Shown one piece after another: positions 1 to 8,957 of a DNA stretch of 64,000 bases. This DNA is from Kitasatospora atroaurantiaca (lineage in GTDB: Bacteria > Actinomycetota > Actinomycetes > Streptomycetales > Streptomycetaceae): the NCBI RefSeq assembly GCF_007828955.1, contig NZ_VIVR01000001.1, forward strand, positions 2,852,001 through 2,916,000. The letters run 5' to 3'. The number at the start of each line of letters is the position of its first letter. The stretch's first letter is position 1. Made by a program: the position numbers and the translations under genes. The notes under the pieces were generated by a model. The model saw nothing but the letters and a program-made list of their open reading frames with translations. It searched no databases and was not told where the DNA came from.

Positions 1-78
1 GTGAAGTGGGACGCGGCCAAGTCCAAGCAGGTCTTCGACGCCCTCAAGAACGACACGGCCGTACCCGACTTCAAGTAG
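1..78 (+). CDS. C-terminal end of a LytR-CpsA-Psr (LCP) family protein, 5' truncated by the window edge
   Basis: The first 25 codons of the window form an open frame ending in TAG and encode VKWDAAKSKQVFDALKND followed by a short tail. The pattern Trp-Asp-x-Ala-Lys-x-Lys-x-Leu/Val-Phe-x-Ala-Leu is typical of the C-terminal end of streptomycete LCP proteins, which transfer wall glycopolymers to peptidoglycan at the outer face of the membrane. A strong hairpin follows 12 bases after the stop, which supports this as a gene end. A second, complete LCP gene lies at 1.4-2.6 kb. The family call rests on about 25 residues, so it is tentative. Confidence 0.5.
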   Translation: MKWDAAKSKQVFDALKNDTAVPDFK

Positions 79-90
79 CTCGAGACGACT

Positions 91-120
91 GAAGCCCCCG
101 GCGGTGACGCCGGGGGCTTC
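91..120. terminator. Intrinsic terminator hairpin
   Basis: Perfect 12-base arms (GAAGCCCCCGGC / GCCGGGGGCTTC) separated by a six-base loop. It lies just after the truncated LCP gene on the plus strand and just after the acyl-CoA dehydrogenase stop on the minus strand, so it can serve both convergent genes. There is no long U tract, as is usual in streptomycetes. Confidence 0.85.
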
Positions 121-139
121 AGCGGATTCTGACGACGCG

Positions 140-1303
140 TTACGGCAGGTTGCGGGCCATGACGATGCGCTGGATCTGGTTGGTGCCCTCGTAGATCTGG
201 GTGATCTTGGCGTCGCGCATCATCCGCTCGAGCGGGTAGTCGCGGGTGTAGCCGTAGCCGCCGAGGAGCTGGACGGCGTCGGTGGTGATCTCCATGGCGG
301 CGTCCGAGGCGAAGCACTTGGCCGCGGCGCCGAAGAAGGTCAGGTCGGCGTCGGTGCGCTGGGACTTGGCGGCGGCCGCGTAGGTGAGCTGGCGGGCGGC
401 CTCCAGCTTCATCGCCATGTCGGCCAGCATGAACTGGACGCCCTGGAAGTCGCCGATCGGCTTGCCGAACTGCTTGCGCTCCTTGACGTACCCGGCCGCG
501 TAGTCCAGGGCGCCCTGGGCGATGCCCAGCGCCTGGGCGGCGATGGTGACGCGGGTGTGGTCCAGCGTCTTCATCGCGGTGGCGAAGCCGGTGCCCTCCT
601 CGCCGATCATGCGGTCGGCCGGGATCCGGACGTTGTCGAGGTAGACCTCGCGGGTCGGCGAGCCCTTGATGCCGAGCTTCTTCTCCGGCGCGCCGAAGGA
701 CACGCCCTCGTCGCCCTTCTCCACCACGAACGCCGAGATGCCCTTCGAGCGCTTCTCCGGGTCGGTCACGGCCATCACCGTGTAGAACTCCGACACGCCG
801 GCGTTGGTGATCCAGCGCTTCACGCCGTTGAGTACCCAGAAGTCACCGTCGCGCACCGCTCGGGTCTTCATCCCGGCCGCGTCCGAACCGGCGTCCGGCT
901 CCGACAGGCAGTACGAGAACATGCCCTCACCGCGCGCCAGCGCACCCAGGTACTTCTGCTTCAGCGCCTCCGAGCCGGACAGCTGCACCGGCAGCGAGCC
1001 CAGCTTGTTGACCGCCGGGATCAGCGAGGAGGACGCGCACACCCGCGCGACCTCCTCGATCACGATCACCGTCGCCAGCGCGTCCGCACCCGCGCCGCCG
1101 TACTCCTCCGGGACGTGCACCGCGTGCAGGTCGTTGGCCTGCAGCGCCTCCAGCGCCTCGGACGGGAAGCGGCCCTGCTCGTCCACCTCGGCCGCGTACG
1201 GAGCGATCTTCGCCTCGGCGAGCGACCGCACCGCCTCACGGAGCATGTCGTGCTCCTCGCTGAGCCGGAAGAGATCGAAGTCCGCTCCTGAGGTGCCCGC
1301 CAT
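140..1303 (-). CDS. Acyl-CoA dehydrogenase
   Basis: 387 residues, the normal length of a short/medium-chain acyl-CoA dehydrogenase. These FAD enzymes oxidise acyl-CoA to trans-2-enoyl-CoA and pass electrons to electron-transfer flavoprotein. The FAD/substrate signature CLSEPDAGSDAAGM is in the middle domain, and the C-terminal helical domain has QLLGGYGYTRDYP and IYEGTNQIQR, with the expected catalytic base Glu near residue 372. The ATG start at 1303 is preceded by AGGGG at a workable distance. The gene stands alone, convergent with the truncated LCP gene and behind its own AT-rich promoter region. Chain-length specificity cannot be read from the sequence; branched-chain or butyryl-type substrates are equally possible. 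Confidence 0.93.
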   Translation of the reverse strand: MAGTSGADFDLFRLSEEHDMLREAVRSLAEAKIAPYAAEVDEQGRFPSEALEALQANDLHAVHVPEEYGGAGADALATVIVIEEVARVCASSSLIPAVNKLGSLPVQLSGSEALKQKYLGALARGEGMFSYCLSEPDAGSDAAGMKTRAVRDGDFWVLNGVKRWITNAGVSEFYTVMAVTDPEKRSKGISAFVVEKGDEGVSFGAPEKKLGIKGSPTREVYLDNVRIPADRMIGEEGTGFATAMKTLDHTRVTIAAQALGIAQGALDYAAGYVKERKQFGKPIGDFQGVQFMLADMAMKLEAARQLTYAAAAKSQRTDADLTFFGAAAKCFASDAAMEITTDAVQLLGGYGYTRDYPLERMMRDAKITQIYEGTNQIQRIVMARNLP

Positions 1304-1334
1304 GATGCTCGCCCCTAATCGCCAAGAATCGCTC

Positions 1335-1370
1335 AGTTAATTACCGTTAAGTAGATCCTAATTCTAGGGT
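1335..1370 (-). promoter_or_regulatory. AT-rich promoter/operator region of the acyl-CoA dehydrogenase
   Basis: About 35 bases far richer in A/T than the surroundings, directly upstream of the dehydrogenase start. It contains CCTAATTCTAGG (1357-1368), which is palindromic apart from its centre, and TTAATTACCGTTAA (1337-1350). On the minus strand TAGAAT and TAGGAT fit -10 boxes. A TetR-type fatty-acid regulator could bind here, but no such gene is next to it. The assignment is by composition and symmetry only. Confidence 0.4.
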
Positions 1371-1423
1371 TTCCCCCTGCCTACCCCGTACGTGACATGC
1401 GCGACACCTGAGCGACCGGGCGA

Positions 1424-2614
1424 CTACCGGACGTTCTCGCCCAGGGTGTCGCTGGTCGTCCTGTGCTCGGCGAAGTACTGGTCCATCCGGTCGTTGCGCA
1501 TGGCCTCCCAGAGCGGGGTGGCCGCCGCCTTGTCCATGAGCACCACGGACTGGCCGCTGATGGTGTCGAAGCCGCCGAACGGCGCGTTCATGAACCGCAC
1601 GTCGTCCGCGCGCAGCCCGCGCAGGCTCCAGCCGAGGTCGTACAGGTCGGTGTTGCTCAGCTTGCTGTCGACGCTCACCACGTCGCCGACGTTCTGCAGC
1701 AGGCCGCCGAGCCGGCCGGGGCTGGAGAGCGTGCCGGAGCTGAGGGTCTGCTTCATCAGGGCACGCAGGAAGTTCTGCTGACGCTTCGTCCGGTCCAGGT
1801 CGCCGTTGGGCAGGCCGTGGCGCTCGCGGACGTAGAGCAGCGCCTCCTGACCGTCCATGTGGTGGGCGCCGGCGTCCCACTGGCGGGCGTCGCCGCGGGC
1901 CTCGATGGTCTTCGGGATGGTGATGTCCACGCCGCCGACCGCGTCGGTGAGCGAGCGGAAGCCGTTCCAGTCGATCACCGCGATGTGGTCGATCCGGATG
2001 TTGGTGAGGTTCTGCACCGTTTCGATCATCAGCGCCGGGCCGCCCCAGGAGTACGCGGCGTTGATCTTCGCCTTGCCGTGACCCGGGATGTCGACCCACG
2101 TGTCCCGGGCTATCGAGACCACCGAGGCGCTCTTCCGGTCGGCCGAGATGTGCAGCAGCATCATGGTGTCGCTGCGGGCCGCGCCGACCTTCCAGGCCGG
2201 GGCCTTGGCGTCGGTACCGGTGGTGGCGACGTCCGAGCGGGCGTCCAGGCCGACCAGCAGGAAGGTCATGCCGCTGTGCGGCACGGGCTTGGGCTGTGCG
2301 GACTCGGGGACCGTCGGGAAGGCGTCCGGGATGCGGTCCACGGAGGAGGCGTAGTGGTCCGCCGTCCAGTACACGGCGCCGGCGCAGCCGCCGGCGACCA
2401 GCAGCAGCGCGACGAGTGACCAGATCAGCACCCGGCGGGTACGGCGCTTGCGGCGGCCCGCGCCCTTCGCAGCCTCGGCCGCCTCATCCGCGTCCCCCGA
2501 CGATCCGGATCCGTCGGCCTCCTCGGTGCCGGACCGGTCCTCGAAGAGGCTCAGGGATGCCGGGTGCGGCGCACCCTCGGCCGGCTCGTACTGCGTGTCG
2601 TCCTTCGAATCCAT
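1424..2614 (-). CDS. LytR-CpsA-Psr (LCP) family protein
   Basis: 396 residues from the chosen ATG. An acidic cytoplasmic N-terminus (residues 1-60) is followed by a Lys/Arg-rich stretch (GRRKRRTRRV) and one transmembrane helix (VLIWSLVALLLVAGGCAGAVY), then the extracellular LCP domain. LCP marks visible are FLLVGLDARSD, ARSDTMMLLH, SIARDTWVDIPGHGKAKINAAYSWGG (shown here as family landmarks in separate parts of the domain) and the DRTKRQQNFLRALMKQ motif with the Arg residues that bind polyprenyl phosphate. The start at 2614 has CACAAT seven bases upstream (2622-2627), fitting a leaderless transcript. In-frame ATG codons at 2623 and 2653 would add 3 or 13 residues without a clear Shine-Dalgarno site. 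Divergent from the UDP-glucose dehydrogenase gene. Confidence 0.9.
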   Translation of the reverse strand: MDSKDDTQYEPAEGAPHPASLSLFEDRSGTEEADGSGSSGDADEAAEAAKGAGRRKRRTRRVLIWSLVALLLVAGGCAGAVYWTADHYASSVDRIPDAFPTVPESAQPKPVPHSGMTFLLVGLDARSDVATTGTDAKAPAWKVGAARSDTMMLLHISADRKSASVVSIARDTWVDIPGHGKAKINAAYSWGGPALMIETVQNLTNIRIDHIAVIDWNGFRSLTDAVGGVDITIPKTIEARGDARQWDAGAHHMDGQEALLYVRERHGLPNGDLDRTKRQQNFLRALMKQTLSSGTLSSPGRLGGLLQNVGDVVSVDSKLSNTDLYDLGWSLRGLRADDVRFMNAPFGGFDTISGQSVVLMDKAAATPLWEAMRNDRMDQYFAEHRTTSDTLGENVR

Positions 2615-2816
2615 GACGGGCATTGTGCCGTTCGTCGCACTGCCCACCGGCATCGGGACGGCAGTTCCGACCGGTCCGCAATCAGGCAGGCACTACATCG
2701 TTACCAAGAGGCGCCTCGGGCGAGCGGCTTCGCAGCCCACCCGCCGCCGGATACCATCGGTGCCTGCGGCCGACCCGCAGTCCGCACCGCCCGGCAATCT
2801 GACCAAGGAGAAGCGC

Positions 2817-4160
2817 GTGGCCCTCCGCATCACGGTGATCGGTACCGGTTACCTCGGCGCGACGCACGCCGCCTGCATGGCGGAGCTCGGCTTCGAGGTC
2901 CTCGGCCTGGACATCGACCCGGAGAAGATCGCCATGCTGGCCGCCGGCCAGGTGCCGATGTACGAGCCCGGGCTGGCCGAGCTGCTGGTCAAGCACGTCC
3001 CCGGGCACGAGGGCTCGACCGGCCGGCTGCGCTTCACCTCCTCCTACCAGGAGGTCGCCGAGTTCGGCGACGTGCACTTCATCTGCGTCAACACCCCGCA
3101 GAAGAAGGGCGAGTTCGCGGCCGACATGTCGTACGTCGACGCCGCGGTGGACTCCCTCGCCCCCCACCTGACCCGCCCGACCCTGGTGGTCGGCAAGTCC
3201 ACCGTCCCGGTCGGCAGCGCGAACCGCCTGGCGATCAGGCTGGCCGAGCTCGCCCCCGTCGGGGAGGCCGCCGAGCTGGCCTGGAACCCGGAGTTCCTGC
3301 GCGAGGGCTACGCCGTCGGCGACACCCTGCACCCCGACCGGCTGGTGGTCGGCGTCCGCAGCGAGCGGGCCGAGCAGCTGCTGCGCGAGGTGTACGCCAC
3401 GCCGGTCGCCGAGGGCGTGCCGTTCGTGGTCACCGACTTCCCCACCGCCGAGCTGGTCAAGGCGGCCGCCAACTCCTTCCTGGCCACCAAGATCTCCTTC
3501 ATCAACGCGATGGCCGAGGTCTGCGAGAGCGCGGGCGCGGACGTCAGCCAGCTCAGCAAGGCGCTCTCCTACGACGAGCGGATCGGCGGCAAGTTCCTCA
3601 ACGCCGGGCTCGGCTTCGGCGGCGGCTGCCTGCCCAAGGACATCCGTGCCTTCATGGCCCGCGCCGGGGAGCTCGGCGCCGACCAGGCGCTGACCTTCCT
3701 GCGCGAGGTGGACTCGATCAACATGCGGCGCCGCAGCCGGATGGTCGAGCTCGCCCGTGAGCAGTGCGGCGGCGGCTTCCTCGGCCGCCGGGTCGCGGTG
3801 CTCGGCGCCGCCTTCAAGCCCAACTCGGACGACATCCGGGACTCCCCCGCGCTCAACGTCGCCGCCCAGATCCAGCTCCAGGGCGCCCAGGTCACGGTGT
3901 ACGACCCCAAGGCGATGGACAACGCCCGGAAGATGTTCCCCGGCCTGGCGTACGCGACCACGCCGCTGGAGGCCGTCGAGGGCGCCCACGTGGTACTGCA
4001 CCTGACGGAGTGGCAGGAGTTCCGCGAGCTGGACCCGGCCGAGGTGGGCGCGGTGGTCGCCGAGCGCCGCCTGCTCGACGGGCGGAACGTGCTGGACGCC
4101 GACCGCTGGCGGGCCGCCGGCTGGACGTACCGGGCGATGGGCCGCGCCACGGCGGAATGA
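2817..4160 (+). CDS. UDP-glucose 6-dehydrogenase family protein
   Basis: 447 residues, the usual length. The enzyme oxidises UDP-glucose (or a related UDP-sugar) to the uronic acid with two NAD+. The N-terminal Rossmann loop GTGYLG is at residues 9-14, VNTPQKKG and GKSTVPVGS follow, and the catalytic Cys is near residue 271 in GFGGGCLPKDIRAF. The C-terminal UDP-binding domain has AAFKPNSDDIRDSPAL. The GTG start at 2817 has AAGGAG six bases upstream, better than any upstream in-frame start. It is divergent from an LCP wall-polymer transferase, so a role in cell-envelope glycopolymers is a reasonable inference. UDP-ManNAc dehydrogenases share these motifs and cannot be excluded. Confidence 0.92.
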   Translation: MALRITVIGTGYLGATHAACMAELGFEVLGLDIDPEKIAMLAAGQVPMYEPGLAELLVKHVPGHEGSTGRLRFTSSYQEVAEFGDVHFICVNTPQKKGEFAADMSYVDAAVDSLAPHLTRPTLVVGKSTVPVGSANRLAIRLAELAPVGEAAELAWNPEFLREGYAVGDTLHPDRLVVGVRSERAEQLLREVYATPVAEGVPFVVTDFPTAELVKAAANSFLATKISFINAMAEVCESAGADVSQLSKALSYDERIGGKFLNAGLGFGGGCLPKDIRAFMARAGELGADQALTFLREVDSINMRRRSRMVELAREQCGGGFLGRRVAVLGAAFKPNSDDIRDSPALNVAAQIQLQGAQVTVYDPKAMDNARKMFPGLAYATTPLEAVEGAHVVLHLTEWQEFRELDPAEVGAVVAERRLLDGRNVLDADRWRAAGWTYRAMGRATAE

Positions 4161-4179
4161 CACCGCCCCCGGCCCGGTT

Positions 4180-4596
4180 GTGGCTGTCATGACGTACGGA
4201 GACGACGCGACGGTCCGACGGATCCTCAAGGAGACGGGCGACACCTGGGCGGTGGTCGGCCTGTCCACCAACACCCGCCGGGCCGCCTACGGGGTGGCCC
4301 GGGTGCTGCAGCGGGCGGGCAAGCGGGTGGTGCCGGTGCACCCGAAGGCGGAGACGGTGCTGGGCGAGCAGGGGTACCCGACCCTCGCCGACATCCCGTT
4401 CCCGGTGGACGTGGTGGACGTGTTCGTCAACTCCCACCTGGCGGGCGAGGTCGCCGACCAGGCCGTGGCGGCGGGAGCCAAGGCGGTCTGGTTCCAGCTC
4501 GACGTGGTCGACGAGGCGGCCTACGAGCGCACCACCGCCGCCGGCCTCGACATGGTCATGGACCGCTGCCCGGCGATCGAGCTGCCGCTGCTGTGA
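4180..4596 (+). CDS. CoA-binding domain protein (YccU-like)
   Basis: 138 residues forming one Rossmann-type CoA_binding domain, as in YccU and the N-terminal part of succinyl-CoA synthetase alpha. Visible landmarks are WAVVGLSTNTRRAAYGVARVLQRAGKRVV split as a nucleotide-binding strand and helix, PVHPKAETVLGEQGYP, and the end motif VMDRCPAIELP, where the Cys-Pro is family-typical. Nineteen bases separate it from the UDP-sugar dehydrogenase, so co-transcription is likely. The start is either GTG 4180 or ATG 4189; neither has a clear ribosome-binding site. The biochemical role of these small CoA binders is unknown. Confidence 0.85.
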   Translation: MAVMTYGDDATVRRILKETGDTWAVVGLSTNTRRAAYGVARVLQRAGKRVVPVHPKAETVLGEQGYPTLADIPFPVDVVDVFVNSHLAGEVADQAVAAGAKAVWFQLDVVDEAAYERTTAAGLDMVMDRCPAIELPLL

Positions 4597-4628
4597 GCGC
4601 GGCCGGTCAGGCGACCCACAGGTCCTGA

Positions 4629-5051
4629 TCAGTTGCCGGCGGCTGCCACCACCGGCGCGAGCTTGACCTCCTCGCCCTCGGCGGGGTCGCCGTAGTGCGC
4701 CCAGATCGAGTTGAGCTCGGCCTGGTAGTACAGCGCGTGCAGGCCGAGGACGAAGCTCAGGAGCAGCCCGATCCAGGGATTGCAGCTGCCCGGCATCCCG
4801 GCGCCGCGCTGCATCTGCGCGATGCGCTTCCCGGTGTTGAAGACCGAGATGTACGGCGGCACGATCACCAGCCAGCCGACGGTGATCGCCAGCAGGGAGA
4901 TCAGCGGGTCGGACTTGATCCGGGCGTCGAACTCCTTGGCCTCGCGGTTGATCTTGTAGTACCAGACGAAGTGGTAGATCCCGAGGGTGATCAGCGGCCA
5001 GATCAGCCACACCAGGAAGATGTTCCGGTACTTGCCGGCGCGTCCGGTCAC
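4629..5051 (-). CDS. DUF4234 family membrane protein
   Basis: 140 residues with a tyrosine/tryptophan-rich N-terminus. YRNIFLVWLIWPLITLGIY leading into HFVWYYKINREAKEF is the hallmark of DUF4234 proteins. There are about three hydrophobic segments (residues 10-30, 48-70, 92-112) and a short acidic C-terminus. The GTG start at 5051 is preceded by GCGGAG seven bases upstream. It is convergent with the CoA-binding protein gene; only 32 bases separate the stops. Function is unknown for the family; an integral membrane protein is as far as the sequence supports. Confidence 0.85.
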   Translation of the reverse strand: MTGRAGKYRNIFLVWLIWPLITLGIYHFVWYYKINREAKEFDARIKSDPLISLLAITVGWLVIVPPYISVFNTGKRIAQMQRGAGMPGSCNPWIGLLLSFVLGLHALYYQAELNSIWAHYGDPAEGEEVKLAPVVAAAGN

Positions 5052-5112
5052 GGCGGGCTCCGCAGGTTCGAGGGTGTGTTCTCTCCTGCTCAGTCTCGGC
5101 GCGGCGCGACCG

Positions 5113-5145
5113 CCCCGCCCGGTGCGGTGCTCCGTCCGGGCGGGG
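5113..5145 (-). terminator. Hairpin terminator downstream of the dipeptidase
   Basis: Ten-base perfect arms CCCCGCCCGG / CCGGGCGGGG with a 13-base loop, located 18 bases past the stop of the minus-strand dipeptidase gene and before the DUF4234 start. Confidence 0.65.
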
Positions 5146-5162
5146 TTCGACCCCTCGTGCGA

Positions 5163-6353
5163 TCAGCCGTCCAGCTGGGCGATCGTGGCGATCGAGGGCT
5201 TCCTGGTGCGCTGCAGCTCGCGCGCCACGCCCTCGGCGTCGCGGAGCACCCGGACGGCGTTGTGCCAGGTCAGCTTCCCGAGGTCGGCCTCGGACCAGCC
5301 ACGGCCGAGGAGTTCGGCGATCAGGTTGGGGTAGCCGGAGACGTCCGCCAGGTCGGACGGGACGAACGCGGTGCCGTCGAAGTCGCCGCCGATGCCTATG
5401 TGGTCGATGCCCGCCACCTCGCGCATGTGGTCCAGGTGGTCCGCGACGGTCGCGGCGGTGGCGGCCGGGCGCGGGTGGGCGGCCTCGAAGGCCCGCTGGC
5501 GGTCCATCGCCTCCGGGGTGGTCTCCAAGTGGTGGAAGCCGTGCGCGCGCATGTTCTCGTCGGCGGCGAGGGTCCACTCGATCGCGGCGGGCAGGATGAA
5601 CTTCGGTACGAAGGTGGCCATCGCCACGCCGCCGTTGGCGGGCAGCTGCGCCAGCACGTCGTCCGGGATGTTGCGGGGGTGGTCGCAGACGGCGCGCGCC
5701 GAGGAGTGCGAGAAGATCACCGGCGCCTCGGTGACGCGAAGCGCGTCCCGCATGGTGTCGGCGGAGACGTGGGAGAGGTCGACCAGCATGCCGAGCCGGT
5801 TCATCTCCCGGACGACCTCCTCGCCGAAGCGGGTCAGCCCGCCCGCCACCGGCTTGTCGGTCGCGGAGTCGGCCCACGGCAGGTTGTCGTTGTGGGTGAG
5901 CGTCAGATACCGCACGCCGAGCTGGTGCAGGGCCCGCAGGGTGGCGAGTGAGCAGTCGATGCTGTGGCCGCCCTCGGCGCCCATCAGCGAGGCGATCCGC
6001 CCCTCCGTCCGCGCCGCCTCCATGTCGTCCGCGCCCAGCGCGAGCCGCAGCTGGTCCGGGTAGCGGTCGGTCAGCGCGCGGACGAAGTCGATCTGCTCCA
6101 GGGTGGCGCTGACGGCGCGGTCGCCCGCGAGGTCGGAGCGGACGTAGACCGACCAGAACTGCGCGCCGACCCCGCCCGTACGGAGCCGGGCGAGGTCGGT
6201 GTGGAGCCGGGCGCTCTGGTCGGCCGCCAGGTCGAGGGCGTCGAGGTCGTAGCCGACCTGCGCGCGCATCGCCCATGGGAGGTCGTTGTGGCCGTCCACC
6301 ACGGGGGTGTCGCGGAGGATGGCCCGGGCGCGGTCGATCAGCTCAGAACTCAT
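5163..6353 (-). CDS. Membrane dipeptidase, peptidase family M19
   Basis: 396 residues, typical of M19 zinc dipeptidases, which cleave dipeptides including some with D-residues. The TIM-barrel metal ligands are visible: [13 protein letters not shown] near residue 20, [40 protein letters not shown] and [17 protein letters not shown]. There is no signal peptide, unlike the GPI-anchored animal enzyme, so it is probably cytoplasmic. The ATG at 6353 has TAGAAC six bases upstream, fitting a leaderless transcript. It is transcribed in the same direction as purKE but separated by its own promoter. Confidence 0.92.
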   Translation of the reverse strand: MSSELIDRARAILRDTPVVDGHNDLPWAMRAQVGYDLDALDLAADQSARLHTDLARLRTGGVGAQFWSVYVRSDLAGDRAVSATLEQIDFVRALTDRYPDQLRLALGADDMEAARTEGRIASLMGAEGGHSIDCSLATLRALHQLGVRYLTLTHNDNLPWADSATDKPVAGGLTRFGEEVVREMNRLGMLVDLSHVSADTMRDALRVTEAPVIFSHSSARAVCDHPRNIPDDVLAQLPANGGVAMATFVPKFILPAAIEWTLAADENMRAHGFHHLETTPEAMDRQRAFEAAHPRPAATAATVADHLDHMREVAGIDHIGIGGDFDGTAFVPSDLADVSGYPNLIAELLGRGWSEADLGKLTWHNAVRVLRDAEGVARELQRTRKPSIATIAQLDG

Positions 6354-6374
6354 GCCACAGTTCTAACCTGCGGC

Positions 6375-6908
6375 TTACTTCCCGAAGCCGAATGCGTTGG
6401 AACCCGCCACCTTGGCGCGGAGCTTCTTGCCCTTCTCGGTGGCCTGGTTGTTCAGCTCGACCTGGAACTCGACCATGCGCTCGGTGAGTTCGGGGTCGAA
6501 GGCGGCCAGCATCCGGACGGCCAGGAGACCGGCGTTGCGGGCGCCCGCGACGGAGACGGTGGCGACGGGGACGCCGGCCGGCATCTGAACGATCGACATC
6601 AGGCTGTCCATGCCGTCCAGGTACCGCAGCGGCACCGGGACGCCGATCACCGGCAGCGGGGTGACGGAGGCGAGCATGCCCGGCAGGTGCGCGGCACCGC
6701 CGGCGCCCGCGATGATCGCCTTGAGCCCGCGCTCGTGCGCCTGCTCGCCGTACGCGACCATCTCGCGCGGCATGCGGTGAGCGGAGACGACGTCGACCTC
6801 GTACGGGATCTCGAACTCGTCCAGGGCCTGCGCGGCGGCCTCCATCACCGGCCAGTCGGAGTCCGAGCCCATGACGATGCCGACGAGCGGGGTGGCAGAA
6901 GTACTCAT
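6375..6908 (-). CDS. purE: N5-carboxyaminoimidazole ribonucleotide mutase
   Basis: 177 residues. PurE converts N5-CAIR to CAIR in de novo purine synthesis. Class I PurE landmarks are [13 protein letters not shown] near the N-terminus, VVSAHRMP, and [14 protein letters not shown] with the substrate-binding His. The ATG overlaps the purK stop in an ATGA arrangement (6905-6908), so the two are translationally coupled and the PurK product N5-CAIR is the PurE substrate. Confidence 0.96.
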   Translation of the reverse strand: MSTSATPLVGIVMGSDSDWPVMEAAAQALDEFEIPYEVDVVSAHRMPREMVAYGEQAHERGLKAIIAGAGGAAHLPGMLASVTPLPVIGVPVPLRYLDGMDSLMSIVQMPAGVPVATVSVAGARNAGLLAVRMLAAFDPELTERMVEFQVELNNQATEKGKKLRAKVAGSNAFGFGK

Positions 6909-8062
6909 TCGGTGATGGTCCCTCGCAGGTAGGCGGCCGCGTGGCGGGCGCGCTCGCGAACGTCGTCGAGGTCGTCCCCGAAGACGGTGACGTGTCCGAC
7001 CTTGCGGCCGGGCTTCACGTCCTTGCCGTACATGTGGATCCGCAGGCCCGGGTCGCGGGCCATGCAGTGCAGGAAGGCGTGGTACATGTCCGGGTAGTCG
7101 CCGCCCAGGACGTTGACCATGACCGTCCACTTCGCGCGCGGGCGCGGGTCGCCCAGCGGCAGGTCGAGGACGGCGCGGAGGTGGTTCTCGAACTGCGAGG
7201 TGACGGCACCGTCGATGGACCAGTGGCCGGAGTTGTGCGGCCGCATGGCCAGCTCGTTGACCAGGATCCGGCCGTCGCGGGTCTGGAACAGCTCGACGGC
7301 CAGGTGGCCGGTGATGCCCAGCTCGCCGGCGATCCGCAGGGCGAGGGCCTGTGCCTCGGCCGCCAGGGACGGGTCCAGCTCGGGCGCGGGCGCGGTGACC
7401 TCGGCGCAGACGCCGTTCTCCTGGAGGCTCTCGACCACCGGGTAGGCGACGGCCTGGCCGCTGGGCGAGCGGACCACGTTGGCCGCGAGCTCGCGGACGA
7501 AGTCGACCTTCTCCTCGGCCAGCACGGGCACCCCGGCCAGGAAGGGGGCCTGAGCCTCCTGCTCGTTGTCGACGACCCAGACGCCCTTGCCGTCGTAACC
7601 GCCCCGGACGGTCTTCAGGACGACGGGGTAGCCGTCACCTTCGCGAGCGAAGGCGGTGACATCGGCCGGGTCGGCAACCAGCCGGTGGCGCGGGCAGGGG
7701 ACGTCGATGGAGTCCAGCTTGGCCCGCATCACGCCCTTGTCCTGGGCGTTCACCAGGGACTCCGGGCCCGGACGGACGGCGATGCCCTCGGCGAGCAGGG
7801 TGCCCAGGTGCTCGGTGGGCACGTGCTCGTGGTCGAAGGTGATGACGTCGCAGCCGGCCGCGAAGCGGCGCAGGGTGTCGAGGTCGCGGTAGTCACCGAG
7901 CACGACCTCGTTGACCACCTGCGCGGCGGAGTCCTGCGGGGTGTCGGCGAGGAGCTTGAACCTGATGCCGAGCGGGATGCCCGCGTCGTGCGTCATACGG
8001 GCAAGCTGCCCGCCGCCGATCATGCCGACCATTGGAAAATTTGCATTGCCCGCGAAAGTCAC
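6905..8062 (-). CDS. purK: N5-carboxyaminoimidazole ribonucleotide synthase
   Basis: 385 residues. PurK is an ATP-grasp ligase that carboxylates aminoimidazole ribonucleotide with bicarbonate and ATP. Near the start is [14 protein letters not shown]; the ATP-grasp core follows with [29 protein letters not shown] and [12 protein letters not shown]. The GTG at 8062 is preferred because TATCCT (8070-8075) lies seven bases upstream, a leaderless arrangement, and there is no convincing Shine-Dalgarno site. Longer in-frame starts up to 8269 would run through the promoter of the divergent gtrA-like gene. First gene of the purK-purE operon. Confidence 0.94.
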   Translation of the reverse strand: MTFAGNANFPMVGMIGGGQLARMTHDAGIPLGIRFKLLADTPQDSAAQVVNEVVLGDYRDLDTLRRFAAGCDVITFDHEHVPTEHLGTLLAEGIAVRPGPESLVNAQDKGVMRAKLDSIDVPCPRHRLVADPADVTAFAREGDGYPVVLKTVRGGYDGKGVWVVDNEQEAQAPFLAGVPVLAEEKVDFVRELAANVVRSPSGQAVAYPVVESLQENGVCAEVTAPAPELDPSLAAEAQALALRIAGELGITGHLAVELFQTRDGRILVNELAMRPHNSGHWSIDGAVTSQFENHLRAVLDLPLGDPRPRAKWTVMVNVLGGDYPDMYHAFLHCMARDPGLRIHMYGKDVKPGRKVGHVTVFGDDLDDVRERARHAAAYLRGTITE

Positions 8063-8284
8063 GCTGCCCAGGATATCCGGGCCGGTGAGGGCCGGTGCAC
8101 CGCCGCGTGCGGGGGAGCTCCGGTGTGACCCTCGGCACCGGTGGGCCGTTCGGGAGCGAGTAGCCTGGATGGCCGGACCCCGGGAAGCACATCGGATCAT
8201 GTGCGTGTACAAGGGGCCCCTTCGCGCTGCACCCTGCGCGAGCACCGCAGTTCCCGCGTACGCGAGCACAGGAGACAGCCGGGT

Positions 8285-8836
8285 ATGACCACGAGCGCCG
8301 ACACCAGCCCCTCGCTGATCCAGCGGCTGCGCGGGCTCTCAGGTGAAGTCGTCAAGTTCGGCGTCATCGGCCTGGTGGGTGTCGCCGTCAACGCGGGCGT
8401 GTTCTGGGTCTGCCTCAAGGGCGACGGTCTCATCCACTCGCTGGCCGGCTTCATAGCCACGGCCGTCGCGATCGGGACCAACTACCTCGGCTACCGGTAC
8501 TGGCTGTACCGGGAGCGGGACGCGGCCTCGCGCAAGCGCGAGATCACCCTCTTCCTGATCTTCAGCGGCATCGGCATGCTGATCGAGAACGGCATCCTGG
8601 CCTTCTCCGTGCACGTGCTCGACTACACCTCGCCGACCAGCCAGCTGGTCGCCAAGAACGTGGTGGGTCTCGCGGCCGGCACGGTGTTCCGCTTCTTCTC
8701 GTACCGCACCTGGGTCTTCAAGGCCCTGCCCGAGCTCGCGGAGCCGACGCCGGAGCCGGAGTCGAAGCCGGAGCCCAAGGTCGTCGCGGAGGCCGAGCTG
8801 CTGCTGGCGGCCGAGGAGCCCCAGTACGTGAAGTAG
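8285..8836 (+). CDS. GtrA family membrane protein
   Basis: 183 residues with four predicted transmembrane helices (about 22-44, 48-68, 86-110, 118-140). KFGVIGLVGVAVNAGVFW, NYLGYRYWLYR and the end motif FRFFSYRTWVFK are the GtrA-family pattern. Family members are thought to flip or help flip polyprenyl-linked sugars for envelope glycosylation. The C-terminal 40 residues are an acidic Pro/Glu-rich cytoplasmic tail (PTPEPESKPEPK), an extension beyond the core. GGAG lies about ten bases before the ATG. Divergent from purK. Confidence 0.88.
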   Translation: MTTSADTSPSLIQRLRGLSGEVVKFGVIGLVGVAVNAGVFWVCLKGDGLIHSLAGFIATAVAIGTNYLGYRYWLYRERDAASRKREITLFLIFSGIGMLIENGILAFSVHVLDYTSPTSQLVAKNVVGLAAGTVFRFFSYRTWVFKALPELAEPTPEPESKPEPKVVAEAELLLAAEEPQYVK

Positions 8837-8886
8837 TCCCGCTGGTCCGCCGCTCCGCGGACGGCAACGCCGCACCTCCGTCGAGG

Positions 8887-8914
8887 GCTGGTCGCGCAGT
8901 TCCTCGCGCCCCTG
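8887..8914. repeat. Dispersed GC-rich intergenic repeat element
   Basis: GCTGGTCGCGCAGTTCCTCG continuing into CGCCCCTG. The same core (CGCAGTTCCCCGCGCCCCTG or its complement) recurs at 14321-14344 and 14431-14449, and related forms at 33479 and 33669. All copies are intergenic. The rest of the 8837-8957 gap holds a short GTCCGC/GCGGAC hairpin and nothing else recognisable. Confidence 0.6.
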
Positions 8915-8957
8915 GGCCGTACATGGCTGAGCGTCTGCCCAGGATCAGACGGACCGG

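Noticed and set aside
104..1291. Long plus-strand ORF opposite the acyl-CoA dehydrogenase
   Set aside because: Antisense shadow typical of high-GC DNA; the opposite strand encodes a clear enzyme.
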